DNA of 64,000 bases, taken from contig NZ_JAILWB010000017.1 in the NCBI RefSeq assembly GCF_025699295.1, positions 1 through 64,000 of the forward strand, written 5' to 3'. Positions 46,990 to 55,602 of this stretch are shown here, piece after piece (the stretch's first letter is position 1; each line of letters begins with the position of its first letter). The position numbers and the translations under genes are program-made. The DNA is from Hydrogenophaga sp. (lineage in GTDB: Bacteria; Pseudomonadota; Gammaproteobacteria; Burkholderiales; Burkholderiaceae_C). The notes under the pieces are model-generated. The model was not told the origin of the DNA. It saw only the letters and a list, made by a program, of their open reading frames with translations, and did not search any database.

Positions 46990-49347
46990 ATGAATCCGGC
47001 CGTATCAGCAGTTCCGCCGCAGCGGTGGCGAACCGGTGCCGCGTCCGAGGCACCGCAAGGGGCAGCCGCGCCCGCGTCCGGCTGGCTCGGGTTGCAGCGC
47101 GGCTCGCTCACGGTGACCGACGATTTCGCGGTGCTGGACGACCCTGCCGAGCAGGAGGTTTTCACGCGCGTCGTGGACGCGGACGGTGGCACCGAAGCCG
47201 AGTCGCTGCTGGTGGTGCAGGGCATGCATTGCGCTGCCTGCGCCGACGCGGTGGAGTCCGTGCTCGATGGGCTGCCCGGCATGCGGCACGCGCGGGTGCA
47301 TGCGGCCAGCCGGCGCCTCACGCTGCGCTGGGACCCTTCCCAGACCCAGCTGTCGCGCCTGGCGCGTGCGGTGGGCGAGGCCGGTTACCGCCTGCTGCCG
47401 ATGCAACAGGCCCTGTCCGTCAGCGAACGCCAGCGCGAGACCCGGCAGGCGCTGTGGCGGCTGTTCGTGGCGGGCTTCTGCATGATGCAGGTGATGATGT
47501 ACGCGTGGCCCGCGTACGTGAGCGCACCAGGCGACATTCCGCCGGACATCGTGCAACTGCTGCGCTGGGCCAGCTGGGTGATCAGCCTGCCGGTGGTGTT
47601 CTTCGCCAGCGGTCCCTTCTTTGCCAGCGCCTGGCGTGATCTGCGGCGCGCGCGCGTGGGCATGGACACCCCGGTGTCGATCGGCATCCTGGTGACTTTT
47701 CTCGCCAGTTCGGCCGCCACCTTCGATCCCACCGGCCCCTGGGGCGACGAGGTGTGGTTCGACTCGCTGACCATGTTCGTGTTCTTCCTGCTCGGCGGCC
47801 GCTATCTGGAGCACAAGGCGCGCGACAGAACGGCGGGTGCGCTGGACGAACTGATGAACCGCTTGCCGCAGGTGTGCGATCGGCAGCGCTCCGATGGTGG
47901 ATACGAATCCGTGTCGTTGCGGCGCCTGCGGGCGGGAGACGCGGTGCGCGTGCGCGCGGGGCAGGCATTCCCCGCAGACGGGGCCTTGCTTGATGCGGTG
48001 GCACTGGTGGACGAGGCGCTGCTCACGGGCGAGTCCCATCCCGTGACGCGGGAGCATGGGCAGGCCGTGGTGGCCGGCAGTTTCAACCTGGGCGGGCCCG
48101 TGCGCGTGCGCGTGCTGCGCACCGGCGCGGACACCCGTTTCGCGCAGATCGTGCGGTTGATGGAGCAGGCCAGTGTCGAGAAGCCCCGCTGGGCCGTGCT
48201 GGCCGACCGCGTGGCCGCGCCGTTTCTCGTGCTGGTCCTGCTCGCCGCGGCGGCGGCGGGCGTGTACTGGTGGCAGATCGACCACACACAGGCGCTGGCG
48301 GTAGCGGTGGCGGTGCTCATCGTCACCTGTCCCTGTGCGCTTTCGCTGGCCACCCCCGCGGCCATGCTGTCCTCGGCCGGCGCGCTCGCGCGGCGCGGCG
48401 TGCTGGTGCGCCGGCTGCAGGCCTTCGAAACCCTGGCCCGCATTGACGCGGTGGTGTTCGACAAGACCGGCACGCTGACTCACGACCGCCTCGAACTGCA
48501 CGAACTGCTCACCCGCGAAGGCGTGAGCAGAGAACAGGCACTCGCCCTGGCGGGAGCACTTGCCGAAGGGTCGCTGCACCCGGCATCTCGCGCCATCGCG
48601 TCCGAGGCCGACAGCGCCGGTGTTTCACTGGCGGCGCTGGCCGGCCACCAGGAGCGGGCGGGGCAGGGCATGCAGGCGCTGCGAGCCGATGGTTCGTGGG
48701 TGCGCCTGGGTTCAGCGGCGTTCTGCGGCGTGTCACCGCAGGCCGGCGAAGGCGATGCGCCGCTGGTGCATCTGAGTGACGCGCACGGCTGGTTCGCCAG
48801 CTTCCGGTTGCGTGAAGGCGTGCGCGCCGATGCTGCACAAGCAGTATCGGCCCTGCGGACGCTGGGCGTGCAAACCTGGCTGCTGTCAGGCGACCGTGTC
48901 ACGGCAGCGCTGCAGGTGGGGCAGGCCGTGGGCGTGGACCATGTTGTGGGGGAGGCGTCACCGGAGCGCAAGCTGGCCGAGCTGATTGCCCTGCAAGGGC
49001 GCGGCCTGACCGTGGCGATGGTGGGCGATGGCCTCAACGACGGGCCGGTGCTCGCGCGCGCCGACACCTCGTTCGCGCTGGGGCACGCCGCGCCGCTGGC
49101 GCAGGCGCAATCGGACTTCATCGTGCAAGGCGGGCAGGTGATGGATGTGGTGCGCACGCTCACGCAGGCCCGTGCCACGTTGCGCACGGTGCGGCAGAAC
49201 CTGGCCTGGGCCGCCGGCTACAACGTGGTGAGCGTGCCGCTGGCGCTGGCCGGTTTCATGCCGCCGTCGCTGGCGGGCCTGGGCATGGCGGCCAGCTCGC
49301 TGCTGGTGGTCGGCAATGCGCTGCGTCTGGCCCGGCTTGAACGTTGA
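46990..49347 (+). CDS. ccoI: Cu+-exporting P1B-type ATPase for cbb3 oxidase assembly
   Basis: 785 residues. The N-terminal heavy-metal domain has GMHCAAC (Cys81, Cys84). Eight membrane helices carry the copper motif Cys447-Pro-Cys449 (VTCPCALS). The phosphorylation site is DKTGTLT (Asp491), and the hinge is MVGDGLNDGPVLARAD. Genes of this type beside ccoNOQP (CcoI/FixI) deliver copper for cbb3 oxidase assembly. Only 9 bp separate its stop from ccoS. Confidence 0.96.
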   Translation: MNPAVSAVPPQRWRTGAASEAPQGAAAPASGWLGLQRGSLTVTDDFAVLDDPAEQEVFTRVVDADGGTEAESLLVVQGMHCAACADAVESVLDGLPGMRHARVHAASRRLTLRWDPSQTQLSRLARAVGEAGYRLLPMQQALSVSERQRETRQALWRLFVAGFCMMQVMMYAWPAYVSAPGDIPPDIVQLLRWASWVISLPVVFFASGPFFASAWRDLRRARVGMDTPVSIGILVTFLASSAATFDPTGPWGDEVWFDSLTMFVFFLLGGRYLEHKARDRTAGALDELMNRLPQVCDRQRSDGGYESVSLRRLRAGDAVRVRAGQAFPADGALLDAVALVDEALLTGESHPVTREHGQAVVAGSFNLGGPVRVRVLRTGADTRFAQIVRLMEQASVEKPRWAVLADRVAAPFLVLVLLAAAAAGVYWWQIDHTQALAVAVAVLIVTCPCALSLATPAAMLSSAGALARRGVLVRRLQAFETLARIDAVVFDKTGTLTHDRLELHELLTREGVSREQALALAGALAEGSLHPASRAIASEADSAGVSLAALAGHQERAGQGMQALRADGSWVRLGSAAFCGVSPQAGEGDAPLVHLSDAHGWFASFRLREGVRADAAQAVSALRTLGVQTWLLSGDRVTAALQVGQAVGVDHVVGEASPERKLAELIALQGRGLTVAMVGDGLNDGPVLARADTSFALGHAAPLAQAQSDFIVQGGQVMDVVRTLTQARATLRTVRQNLAWAAGYNVVSVPLALAGFMPPSLAGLGMAASSLLVVGNALRLARLER

Positions 49348-49356
49348 AGGCACGCC

Positions 49357-49494
49357 ATGGACGTTCTCTATCTGCTCATTCCGCTGTCCGTGCTGCTGGT
49401 GTTCGGGATCATCGGCGTGTTCTGGTGGGCCTTGCAGGCGGGGCAGTTCGACAACGTCGAACGCGAAGGCGAGCGCATTCTCAAGAACGATTGA
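49357..49494 (+). CDS. ccoS: cbb3 oxidase maturation protein CcoS
   Basis: 45 residues, one N-terminal membrane helix (LLIPLSVLLVFGIIGVFWWA) followed by the family tail QFDNVEREGERIL. It is needed for cofactor insertion into cbb3 oxidase in known systems. It lies immediately after ccoI, as usual. Confidence 0.94.
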   Translation: MDVLYLLIPLSVLLVFGIIGVFWWALQAGQFDNVEREGERILKND

Positions 49495-49502
49495 GGCGGC
49501 GC

Positions 49503-49516
49503 TTGACGCAGGTCAA
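49503..49516 (+). promoter_or_regulatory. ANR/FNR box TTGACGCAGGTCAA upstream of ccoN
   Basis: TTGAC-N4-GTCAA, 60 bp before the ccoN ATG. Class II spacing would put the transcript start near 49551. It implies micro-oxic induction of the oxidase by the regulator encoded at 54762-55481. Confidence 0.85.
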
Positions 49517-49528
49517 GGCGCGATCGGG

Positions 49529-49569
49529 ACTCCTTGTCCACACTGCAGGCAGTGACATTCGCAAGGAGT
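49529..49569 (+). promoter_or_regulatory. Hairpin that would cover the ccoN ribosome binding site
   Basis: ACTCCTTG (49529-49536) is the exact complement of CAAGGAGT (49562-49569), which contains the ccoN Shine-Dalgarno. Inside lies a second stem CACTG/CAGTG (49541-49545 with 49550-49554). It forms only in transcripts starting upstream of 49529, such as read-through from ccoIS. Confidence 0.5.
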
Positions 49570-49575
49570 TTCTGT

Positions 49576-51024
49576 ATGTCCGTGACCAACAAGAAGGCCA
49601 GCCCGTCGGCGGTCTACAACGACAAAGTCGTGCGGCAGTTCACCATCATGACCGTGGTGTGGGGCGTGGTGGGCATGCTGGTCGGCGTGATCATCGCCGC
49701 CCAGCTCACATGGCCCGGACTCAACATGGGCATCGAATGGCTGTCGTACGGCCGATTGCGCCCGTTGCACACCAACGCGGTGATCTTCGCCTTCGGGGGC
49801 TGTGGCCTGTTCGCCGCGAGCTACTACGTGGTGCAGCGCACCTGCCAGGTGCGCATCTTCTCCGACGCGCTCGCGGCCTTCACTTTCTGGGGTTGGCAAC
49901 TGGTGATCGTGCTCGCCGCCATCACTCTGCCGCTGGGCATGACGCAGGGCAAGGAATACGCCGAGCTGGAGTGGCCGATCGACCTGCTGATCGCGGCGGT
50001 GTGGGTGGCCTACGCCGTCGTGTTCTTCGGCACCATAGGGCTGCGCAAGGTACGCCACATCTACGTGGCCAACTGGTTCTTCGGCGCCTTCATCCTGGCC
50101 GTGGCGGTGCTGCACATCGTCAACAGCGCGGTGATTCCGGTCGACATCTTCAAGTCCTACTCGGCCTACGCGGGCGTGCAGGACGCGATGGTGCAGTGGT
50201 GGTATGGCCACAATGCCGTGGGCTTCTTCCTCACGGCCGGCTTCCTCGGGATGATGTACTACTTCATCCCCAAGCAGGTCGAACGCCCGGTGTACAGCTA
50301 CCGCCTGTCCATCGTGCACTTCTGGGCGCTGATCTTCACCTACATGTGGGCCGGCCCACACCACCTGCACTACACCGCGCTGCCGGACTGGACACAGTCG
50401 ATCGGCATGGTGTTCTCGCTCATCCTGCTCGCGCCCAGCTGGGGCGGCATGATCAACGGCATCATGACGCTCTCGGGTGCGTGGCACAAACTGCGCGACG
50501 ACCCCATCCTGCGCTTTCTCATCGTCTCGCTGTCGTTCTATGGCATGTCGACCTTCGAGGGGCCGATGATGTCGATCAAGACCGTCAACGCACTCTCCCA
50601 CTACACCGACTGGACGGTGGGCCATGTGCACTCCGGCGCGCTCGGCTGGGTCGGCCTGGTGACCATGGGATCCATGTACTACCTGATTCCGCGGCTGTAC
50701 GGCCAGAAGAAGATGTACTCGGTGCCCGCCATCGAGCTGCACTTCTGGATTGCCACCATCGGCATCGTGCTCTACATCGCCGCGATGTGGATCGCCGGGG
50801 TGATGCAGGGACTGATGTGGCGCGCCGTCAACCCCGACGGCAGCCTGACCTACACCTTCGTCGAATCGGTCAAGGCCACCTTCCCGTTTTACGTGATCCG
50901 CCTGGCGGGCGGTGTGCTCTACCTGGCAGGCATGGTCGTGATGTTGTGGAACACGGTGATGACCGCGCGCAGCGGCCGGTCGGAAGACGTCCGCATTCCC
51001 GCTCTCAACCCCGCCCACGCCTGA
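49576..51024 (+). CDS. ccoN: cbb3-type cytochrome c oxidase subunit I
   Basis: 482 residues from the ATG at 49576. A haem-copper oxidase core with about 12 helices; haem and CuB histidines lie in the conserved stretches [35 protein letters not shown] and [11 protein letters not shown]. It reduces O2 to water with high affinity and pumps protons. It is the first gene of the ccoNOQP block, with AAGGAG 6 bp upstream. Confidence 0.98.
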   Translation: MSVTNKKASPSAVYNDKVVRQFTIMTVVWGVVGMLVGVIIAAQLTWPGLNMGIEWLSYGRLRPLHTNAVIFAFGGCGLFAASYYVVQRTCQVRIFSDALAAFTFWGWQLVIVLAAITLPLGMTQGKEYAELEWPIDLLIAAVWVAYAVVFFGTIGLRKVRHIYVANWFFGAFILAVAVLHIVNSAVIPVDIFKSYSAYAGVQDAMVQWWYGHNAVGFFLTAGFLGMMYYFIPKQVERPVYSYRLSIVHFWALIFTYMWAGPHHLHYTALPDWTQSIGMVFSLILLAPSWGGMINGIMTLSGAWHKLRDDPILRFLIVSLSFYGMSTFEGPMMSIKTVNALSHYTDWTVGHVHSGALGWVGLVTMGSMYYLIPRLYGQKKMYSVPAIELHFWIATIGIVLYIAAMWIAGVMQGLMWRAVNPDGSLTYTFVESVKATFPFYVIRLAGGVLYLAGMVVMLWNTVMTARSGRSEDVRIPALNPAHA

Positions 51025-51034
51025 GGACCGCATC

Positions 51035-51658
51035 ATGGACAACGACAAGCCACAAGGTTTCACCCACGAGCGGATCGAGACCAACAACTTCCTGATGATC
51101 GTGCTCATCGTCCTGGTGATCGCGGTGGGCGGACTGGTGGAGATCGTCCCGCTGTTCTTCCAGAAGTCGACCACGCAGCCGGTGGCCGGCCTCAAGCCCT
51201 ACAGTGCGCTGCAACTGGCTGGCCGCGACATCTACGTGAAGGAGGGTTGCTACAACTGCCATTCGCAGATGATCCGCCCCTTCCAGGCCGAGACCCTGCG
51301 TTACGGCCACTATTCGGTAGCGGGCGAGTTCGTCTACGACCGGCCCTTCCAGTGGGGCAGCAAGCGCACCGGGCCCGACCTGGCGCGCGTGGGCGGGCGC
51401 TACAGCGACGAGTGGCATCGCCTGCACTTGAACAACCCGCGCGACCTGGTGCCCGAGTCCAACATGCCGGCCTACCCCTGGCTGGAGAAGAAAACCGTGA
51501 ACGAGGCGGGCCTGCCCCGGCGCATGGAGGTGCTGCGTACGCTCGGCGCGCCCTACACCGACGAAGAGATCGCCACTTCCAGCGCGGACGTGAAGGGCAA
51601 GACCGAAATGGAAGCCCTGATCGCCTACCTGCAGGTGCTGGGCACGGCGATCAAGTGA
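51035..51658 (+). CDS. ccoO: cbb3-type cytochrome c oxidase subunit II
   Basis: 207 residues. One N-terminal membrane anchor (about residues 19-42) and a periplasmic mono-haem domain with CYNCH (Cys72, Cys75, His76). It passes electrons to subunit I. It follows ccoN by 10 bp. Confidence 0.98.
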   Translation: MDNDKPQGFTHERIETNNFLMIVLIVLVIAVGGLVEIVPLFFQKSTTQPVAGLKPYSALQLAGRDIYVKEGCYNCHSQMIRPFQAETLRYGHYSVAGEFVYDRPFQWGSKRTGPDLARVGGRYSDEWHRLHLNNPRDLVPESNMPAYPWLEKKTVNEAGLPRRMEVLRTLGAPYTDEEIATSSADVKGKTEMEALIAYLQVLGTAIK

Positions 51659-51677
51659 CCGCAAGGAGAACATCACC

Positions 51678-51845
51678 ATGGATATCAACGACCTGCGCAG
51701 CGCCGTCACCGTGATCAGCCTCATGACCTTCCTGGGCATCGTGGCCTGGGCATGGGCCCGGCGCAACCAGTCCCGCTTCGACGAGGCAGCTCAGCTGCCG
51801 TTTCAGGACGAAGCCAGCACGGACAGCACGAAAGAACCGTCATGA
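51678..51845 (+). CDS. ccoQ: cbb3-type cytochrome c oxidase subunit CcoQ
   Basis: 55 residues with AAGGAG upstream. A single membrane helix (VTVISLMTFLGIVAWAWARR) is followed by a short charged cytoplasmic tail. It stabilises the oxidase in known systems. Its stop overlaps the ccoP ATG (ATGA). Confidence 0.93.
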   Translation: MDINDLRSAVTVISLMTFLGIVAWAWARRNQSRFDEAAQLPFQDEASTDSTKEPS

Positions 51846-52756
51846 GCGATTTCACAAGCGAATTCTGGTCCTGGTACGTGGCCGGGTTGACCCTTGTCAG
51901 CATCGTGGCCTGCCTGATCCTGCTCTGGGTGAGCGGCACCACCAAGGTCAAGGCCTCGGCCGACAACACCACCGGCCACGTGTGGGACGGCGACCTGCGC
52001 GAGATGAACAACCCGTTGCCTCGCTGGTGGGTCTGGCTGTTCGTCATCACCGTGGTCTTTTCGCTGATCTATGGCGTGCTGTATCCCACCTTCGGCAAGT
52101 ACCCCGGCGTGCTCGGATGGTCGTCCGGCGGACAGCACCTGGCCGAGGTCGCGGCGGTGGAGAAGGCCATCGCGCCCATCTACGAGAAGTTCCAGGGCAT
52201 GGAGCCGCAGCAACTCGCCGGCGACGCGCAGGCCATGGCGATCGGTGAACGCCTGTTCATGAACAACTGCGCCCAGTGCCACGGCTCGGACGCGCGCGGT
52301 GCGCGCAGCTTCCCGAACCTGGCCGATGGCGACTGGCTCTGGGGCGGCGAGCCGGCGGCTATCAAGACCTCCATCACGGAAGGCCGCACCGGTGTCATGC
52401 CACCCATGGCCGCCGCCGTGGGCACACCGGAGGATGTGCGCAATGTGGCCCACTACGTGCTGAGTCTGTCTGGCAGCCCGCACGATCCGGTGCGCGCGAC
52501 GCTGGGGCGCCCCAACTTTGCGGCCTGCGCCGCCTGCCACGGCGCAGACGGCAAGGGCAACACGGCCCTGGGCGCGCCGAACCTGAGCGACAGCACCTGG
52601 CTGCACGGCTGGGGCGAAGAGGCTGTGGTGCGCGCCATCACCCAGGGCTTCACCAACCAGATGCCGGCCCAGGCGGGCAAGCTCAACGCCGACCAGATCC
52701 ACGTGCTCAGCGGCTACGTCTGGGGCTTGTCCAACAGGCCAGCGACCGCCAACTGA
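51842..52756 (+). CDS. ccoP: cbb3-type cytochrome c oxidase subunit III (dihaem)
   Basis: 304 residues from the ATG at 51842. It has two N-terminal membrane helices (about 13-31 and 62-81) and two periplasmic haem domains with CAQCH (Cys143, Cys146, His147) and CAACH (Cys229, Cys232, His233). It is the electron entry point of the oxidase. The longer frame to 51752 runs through ccoQ and is rejected. Confidence 0.98.
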   Translation: MSDFTSEFWSWYVAGLTLVSIVACLILLWVSGTTKVKASADNTTGHVWDGDLREMNNPLPRWWVWLFVITVVFSLIYGVLYPTFGKYPGVLGWSSGGQHLAEVAAVEKAIAPIYEKFQGMEPQQLAGDAQAMAIGERLFMNNCAQCHGSDARGARSFPNLADGDWLWGGEPAAIKTSITEGRTGVMPPMAAAVGTPEDVRNVAHYVLSLSGSPHDPVRATLGRPNFAACAACHGADGKGNTALGAPNLSDSTWLHGWGEEAVVRAITQGFTNQMPAQAGKLNADQIHVLSGYVWGLSNRPATAN

Positions 52757-52775
52757 TCCCGGGCTGCGGGATGCC

Positions 52776-54209
52776 ATGACTGTTCCAGAACGCCACATCA
52801 TTCCCATCGTTCCCGCCGCGGTAGACGACGAAGCAGCGGTGTCCCTGTATGTGGCACACGAGAAGATCCAGCCGCGTGCGGTCTCGGGCCTGTTCGCCCG
52901 CTGGCGCTGGGTCATGGTCTGGGTCACGCAGGTCGTGTTCTATGGCCTGCCGTGGCTGCAGTGGCATGCGCGCCAGGCGGTGCTGTTCGATCTGGAGGCA
53001 CGGCGCTTCTACATTTTCGGCCTGGTGCTGTATCCGCAGGATTTCATCTACCTCACCGGCCTGCTCGTCATTTCGGCGCTGTCGCTGTTCCTGTTCACGG
53101 CGGTCGCCGGGCGCCTGTGGTGCGGCTTCACCTGTCCCCAGACGGTCTACACCGAGATATTCCTGTGGATCGAGAAACTGGTGGAGGGTGACCGCTCGGC
53201 CCGCCTGCGGCTGGACCGCTCCGCGCTGTCCGCCGGCAAGCTCGGCAAGCGATCGCTCAAGCACGTGCTGTGGATCGTTGTCTCGCTCTGGACCGGCTTT
53301 ACCTTCGTGGGCTACTTCACGCCCATCCGCGAGCTCGGCGCCCTGTCCCTGGCCGCCGCGCTCGGCCCCTGGCAGACGTTCTGGATTTTCTTCTACGGCT
53401 TCGCCACCTATGGCAATGCCGGCTTCCTGCGCGAGCAGGTCTGCAAGTACATGTGCCCCTACGCACGCTTCCAGAGTGCGATGTTCGACCGCGACACCAT
53501 GATCGTCACCTACGACGAGCGGCGCGGTGAGCCGCGCGGGGCGCGCTCGAAGAAGGCAGACCCCCAGGCGCTGGGACTGGGCTCCTGCGTCGACTGCACG
53601 CTGTGCGTGCAGGTCTGCCCGACCGGCATCGACATCCGCAAGGGCCTGCAGTACGAGTGCATCGGCTGCGCGGCCTGCATCGACGTCTGTGACGACGTGA
53701 TGGACAAGGTCGGCTATCCCCGTGGCCTGATTCGGTTCTCGACACAGAACGGCATCGCCGGCGGATGGGACACGCGCCAGATGCTGCGGCGTGCATTGCG
53801 ACCACGGGTGCTGGTGTACGCCAGCGTGCTCCTCGCTATCACACTGGCTGTCGGTGTGAGCCTGTTCCTGCGAACGCCGCTCAAGGTGGACGTGATCCGC
53901 GACCGCGGAGCGCTCGCGCGCATGGTGGAGCAAGGGCGCATCGAGAACGTGTTCCGCCTGCAGATCATGAACGCCACCGAGTCACCGCAGCGCTACGCCA
54001 TTGGTGTCTCTGGCTTGCCGGGCATCGCCGTGGCCTCCTCCACCGAGGTGGAGGTGCTGCCCACCGAGGTGCGTTCGGCGGCCGTGCGGGTGCAGATTCC
54101 GCCGGACGCCGCCGCACCGGGTTCGCATCCGATCCACTTTGACATCCGCGCCCTGGGCGACGGCACCATCCGCGTCACCGAAAAGGCCGCGTTCGTGGTG
54201 CCCCGCTGA
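52776..54209 (+). CDS. ccoG: cbb3 oxidase accessory protein CcoG (RdxA/FixG family)
   Basis: 477 residues. A membrane-bound ferredoxin-like protein: helices near residues 50, 90 and 170-210, then two 4Fe-4S motifs (SCVDCTLCVQVCPTGID and CIGCAACIDVC), a helix near residue 345, and a periplasmic immunoglobulin-like C-terminal domain. CcoG proteins are implicated in copper reduction during cbb3 assembly. It is 19 bp after ccoP. Confidence 0.95.
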   Translation: MTVPERHIIPIVPAAVDDEAAVSLYVAHEKIQPRAVSGLFARWRWVMVWVTQVVFYGLPWLQWHARQAVLFDLEARRFYIFGLVLYPQDFIYLTGLLVISALSLFLFTAVAGRLWCGFTCPQTVYTEIFLWIEKLVEGDRSARLRLDRSALSAGKLGKRSLKHVLWIVVSLWTGFTFVGYFTPIRELGALSLAAALGPWQTFWIFFYGFATYGNAGFLREQVCKYMCPYARFQSAMFDRDTMIVTYDERRGEPRGARSKKADPQALGLGSCVDCTLCVQVCPTGIDIRKGLQYECIGCAACIDVCDDVMDKVGYPRGLIRFSTQNGIAGGWDTRQMLRRALRPRVLVYASVLLAITLAVGVSLFLRTPLKVDVIRDRGALARMVEQGRIENVFRLQIMNATESPQRYAIGVSGLPGIAVASSTEVEVLPTEVRSAAVRVQIPPDAAAPGSHPIHFDIRALGDGTIRVTEKAAFVVPR

Positions 54210-54236
54210 GCGTCACCTGCCCTGAAGGAGCCTTGC

Positions 54237-54536
54237 ATGAAACCGTCGACATTCCCCGAGGCCATCGTCGCCCCTGCCATTCCCTGGTGGCGCGTGCCGC
54301 AGATGTGGCTGGTGGTGGGAGGACCGCTGGTGGTTGTGGTGGCCAGCCTCATCACCGCCTTCATCGCGATCCGCCACGCCGATCCGGTGCTGGACAAGGC
54401 GGCGTTCGAGCGCGACCGCGAGGCTGCACTGGCACTGCAGGGCGCGCAGCGGGAGGCCGCGCTGATCCAGCTGCAGCCAGCCCACCAGGCCCGCAATCAC
54501 GCGGCGTCGCCGCTGGTGCCCGGGAAGGAGCGCTGA
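54237..54536 (+). CDS. ccoH: Short FixH/CcoH-like membrane protein
   Basis: 99 residues with one membrane helix (MWLVVGGPLVVVVASLITAF) followed by IRHADPVLDKAAFERDRE. Position after ccoG and the PWWRVPQMWLVVGGP motif point to the short FixH-like form found in this family. Classical CcoH/FixH is longer (about 150-170 residues), so the extracytoplasmic domain is reduced here. The tail from residue 60 is Ala/Gln-rich. One base separates its stop from the next ATG. Confidence 0.72.
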   Translation: MKPSTFPEAIVAPAIPWWRVPQMWLVVGGPLVVVVASLITAFIAIRHADPVLDKAAFERDREAALALQGAQREAALIQLQPAHQARNHAASPLVPGKER

Positions 54537-54537
54537 C

Positions 54538-54777
54538 ATGCGGGCACGCCTCTGGATGGGCGTGGCCTGGCCGGCCTTCCTGGCAGCGGCGGCGCTGGAA
54601 ATGGTCGTGTTCGCAATGGTGGACCCGAGCGACCTGCACTGGTTCGGGCGGCCACTGGAGGCGTCGCGCCAGACGGTCTACACCGCAGCGTTCTTTGCAT
54701 TCTGGGCCGTCGCCACCGTATCGAGCGCCTTGACGACGCTGCTGATCCGGACCCCGAACGGTCAGTTGCAGGACTGA
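54538..54777 (+). CDS. Small membrane protein in the cco operon, function unknown
   Basis: 79 residues with two predicted helices (about residues 7-27 and 47-68). I do not recognise a family by sequence. It follows the ccoH-like gene by one base, so it belongs to the same transcript. Its last 16 bp overlap the convergent FNR-type regulator gene. Confidence 0.75.
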   Translation: MRARLWMGVAWPAFLAAAALEMVVFAMVDPSDLHWFGRPLEASRQTVYTAAFFAFWAVATVSSALTTLLIRTPNGQLQD

Positions 54778-55481
54778 GGATTGACGATCTGGCGCAGGCC
54801 TTCGGTATTCCTGATGTGCACGTAGCGCTGCTTGACGTCGATGATGCCGTCGTCCGCGAACCGGGAAAAGGTGCGGCTCACGGTCTCCAGCTTCATGCCG
54901 AGGTAGCTGCCGATTTCCTCGCGCGTCATGCGCAGCACCAGCTCGGACTTCGAGAAGCCGCGCGCGTGCAGGCGCTGCACCAGGTTGAGCAGGAAAGCCG
55001 CCAGGCGCTCCTCGGCGCGCATGCTGCCCAGGAGCAGCATGACACCATGGTCGCGCACGATCTCGCGGCTCATGATCTTGTGCACATGGTGCTGCAGGGT
55101 CGTGAATTCACGGGAGAGCTCCTCCACCTGATCGAACGGCATGATGCAGACCTCGGCGTCTTCCAGCGCGATCGCGTTGCACGAGTGGTGGTCGTTGACG
55201 ATGCCATCGAGCCCGATGATCTCGCCCGTCATCTGGAAGCCGGTCACCTGATCACGGCCATCGGCCGTGGTCACGCAGGTCTTAAAGAAGCCCGAGCGCA
55301 CGGCATAGAGGGATGTGAACTTCTCTCCGACGCTGAACAACTGGGCGCCACGCTTGATGCGGCGGCGCTTGGAGATGACCTTGTCGAGCTTGTCCATTTC
55401 GTCGGGGTTGAGTCCCATGGGCAGGCAGAGCTCGCGCAGGTTGCAGCTCGAGCAGGCGACTTTGATGGTTTGGGCGTCCAT
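54762..55481 (-). CDS. fnr: FNR/ANR-type oxygen-sensing transcriptional regulator
   Basis: 239 residues from the ATG at 55481. The [4Fe-4S] cysteines are Cys10, Cys13 and Cys19 (CSSCNLRELC) plus Cys112, at the E. coli FNR spacing. The CRP-type sensor domain is followed by a dimer helix and a helix-turn-helix reading EEIGSYLGMKLETVSRTFSR; the E--SR recognition pattern matches TTGAT half-sites. It should activate the cco, uspA and hemN promoters under low oxygen. The upstream extension to 55589 is not conserved. Confidence 0.96.
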   Translation of the reverse strand: MDAQTIKVACSSCNLRELCLPMGLNPDEMDKLDKVISKRRRIKRGAQLFSVGEKFTSLYAVRSGFFKTCVTTADGRDQVTGFQMTGEIIGLDGIVNDHHSCNAIALEDAEVCIMPFDQVEELSREFTTLQHHVHKIMSREIVRDHGVMLLLGSMRAEERLAAFLLNLVQRLHARGFSKSELVLRMTREEIGSYLGMKLETVSRTFSRFADDGIIDVKQRYVHIRNTEGLRQIVNPQSCN

Positions 55482-55550
55482 TGAAATTGCGGTTCCTCTC
55501 TTGGGACGTGAGCATACCCCTCGGGGTGTCCTTTGGATACCGGCGCTTGT

Positions 55551-55564
55551 TTGATCCCGGTCAA
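55551..55564 (+). promoter_or_regulatory. ANR/FNR box TTGATCCCGGTCAA upstream of hemN
   Basis: TTGAT-N4-GTCAA. Class II spacing puts the start near 55599, with CAGTAT (55588-55593) as the -10. That start would leave GGAG at 55605-55608 as ribosome site for a GTG at 55618. Confidence 0.8.
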
Positions 55565-55602
55565 GGGCGCCCGCGTCGGTCTGTCGCACAGTATGGGCCT
55601 AC

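Noticed and set aside
54762..54777. Frameshift or sequencing error at the convergent overlap of the small membrane protein and the FNR-type gene
   Set aside because: Both frames are intact, and short convergent overlaps recur in this window (28 bp at matB/MATE, 41 bp at LysR/DadA).
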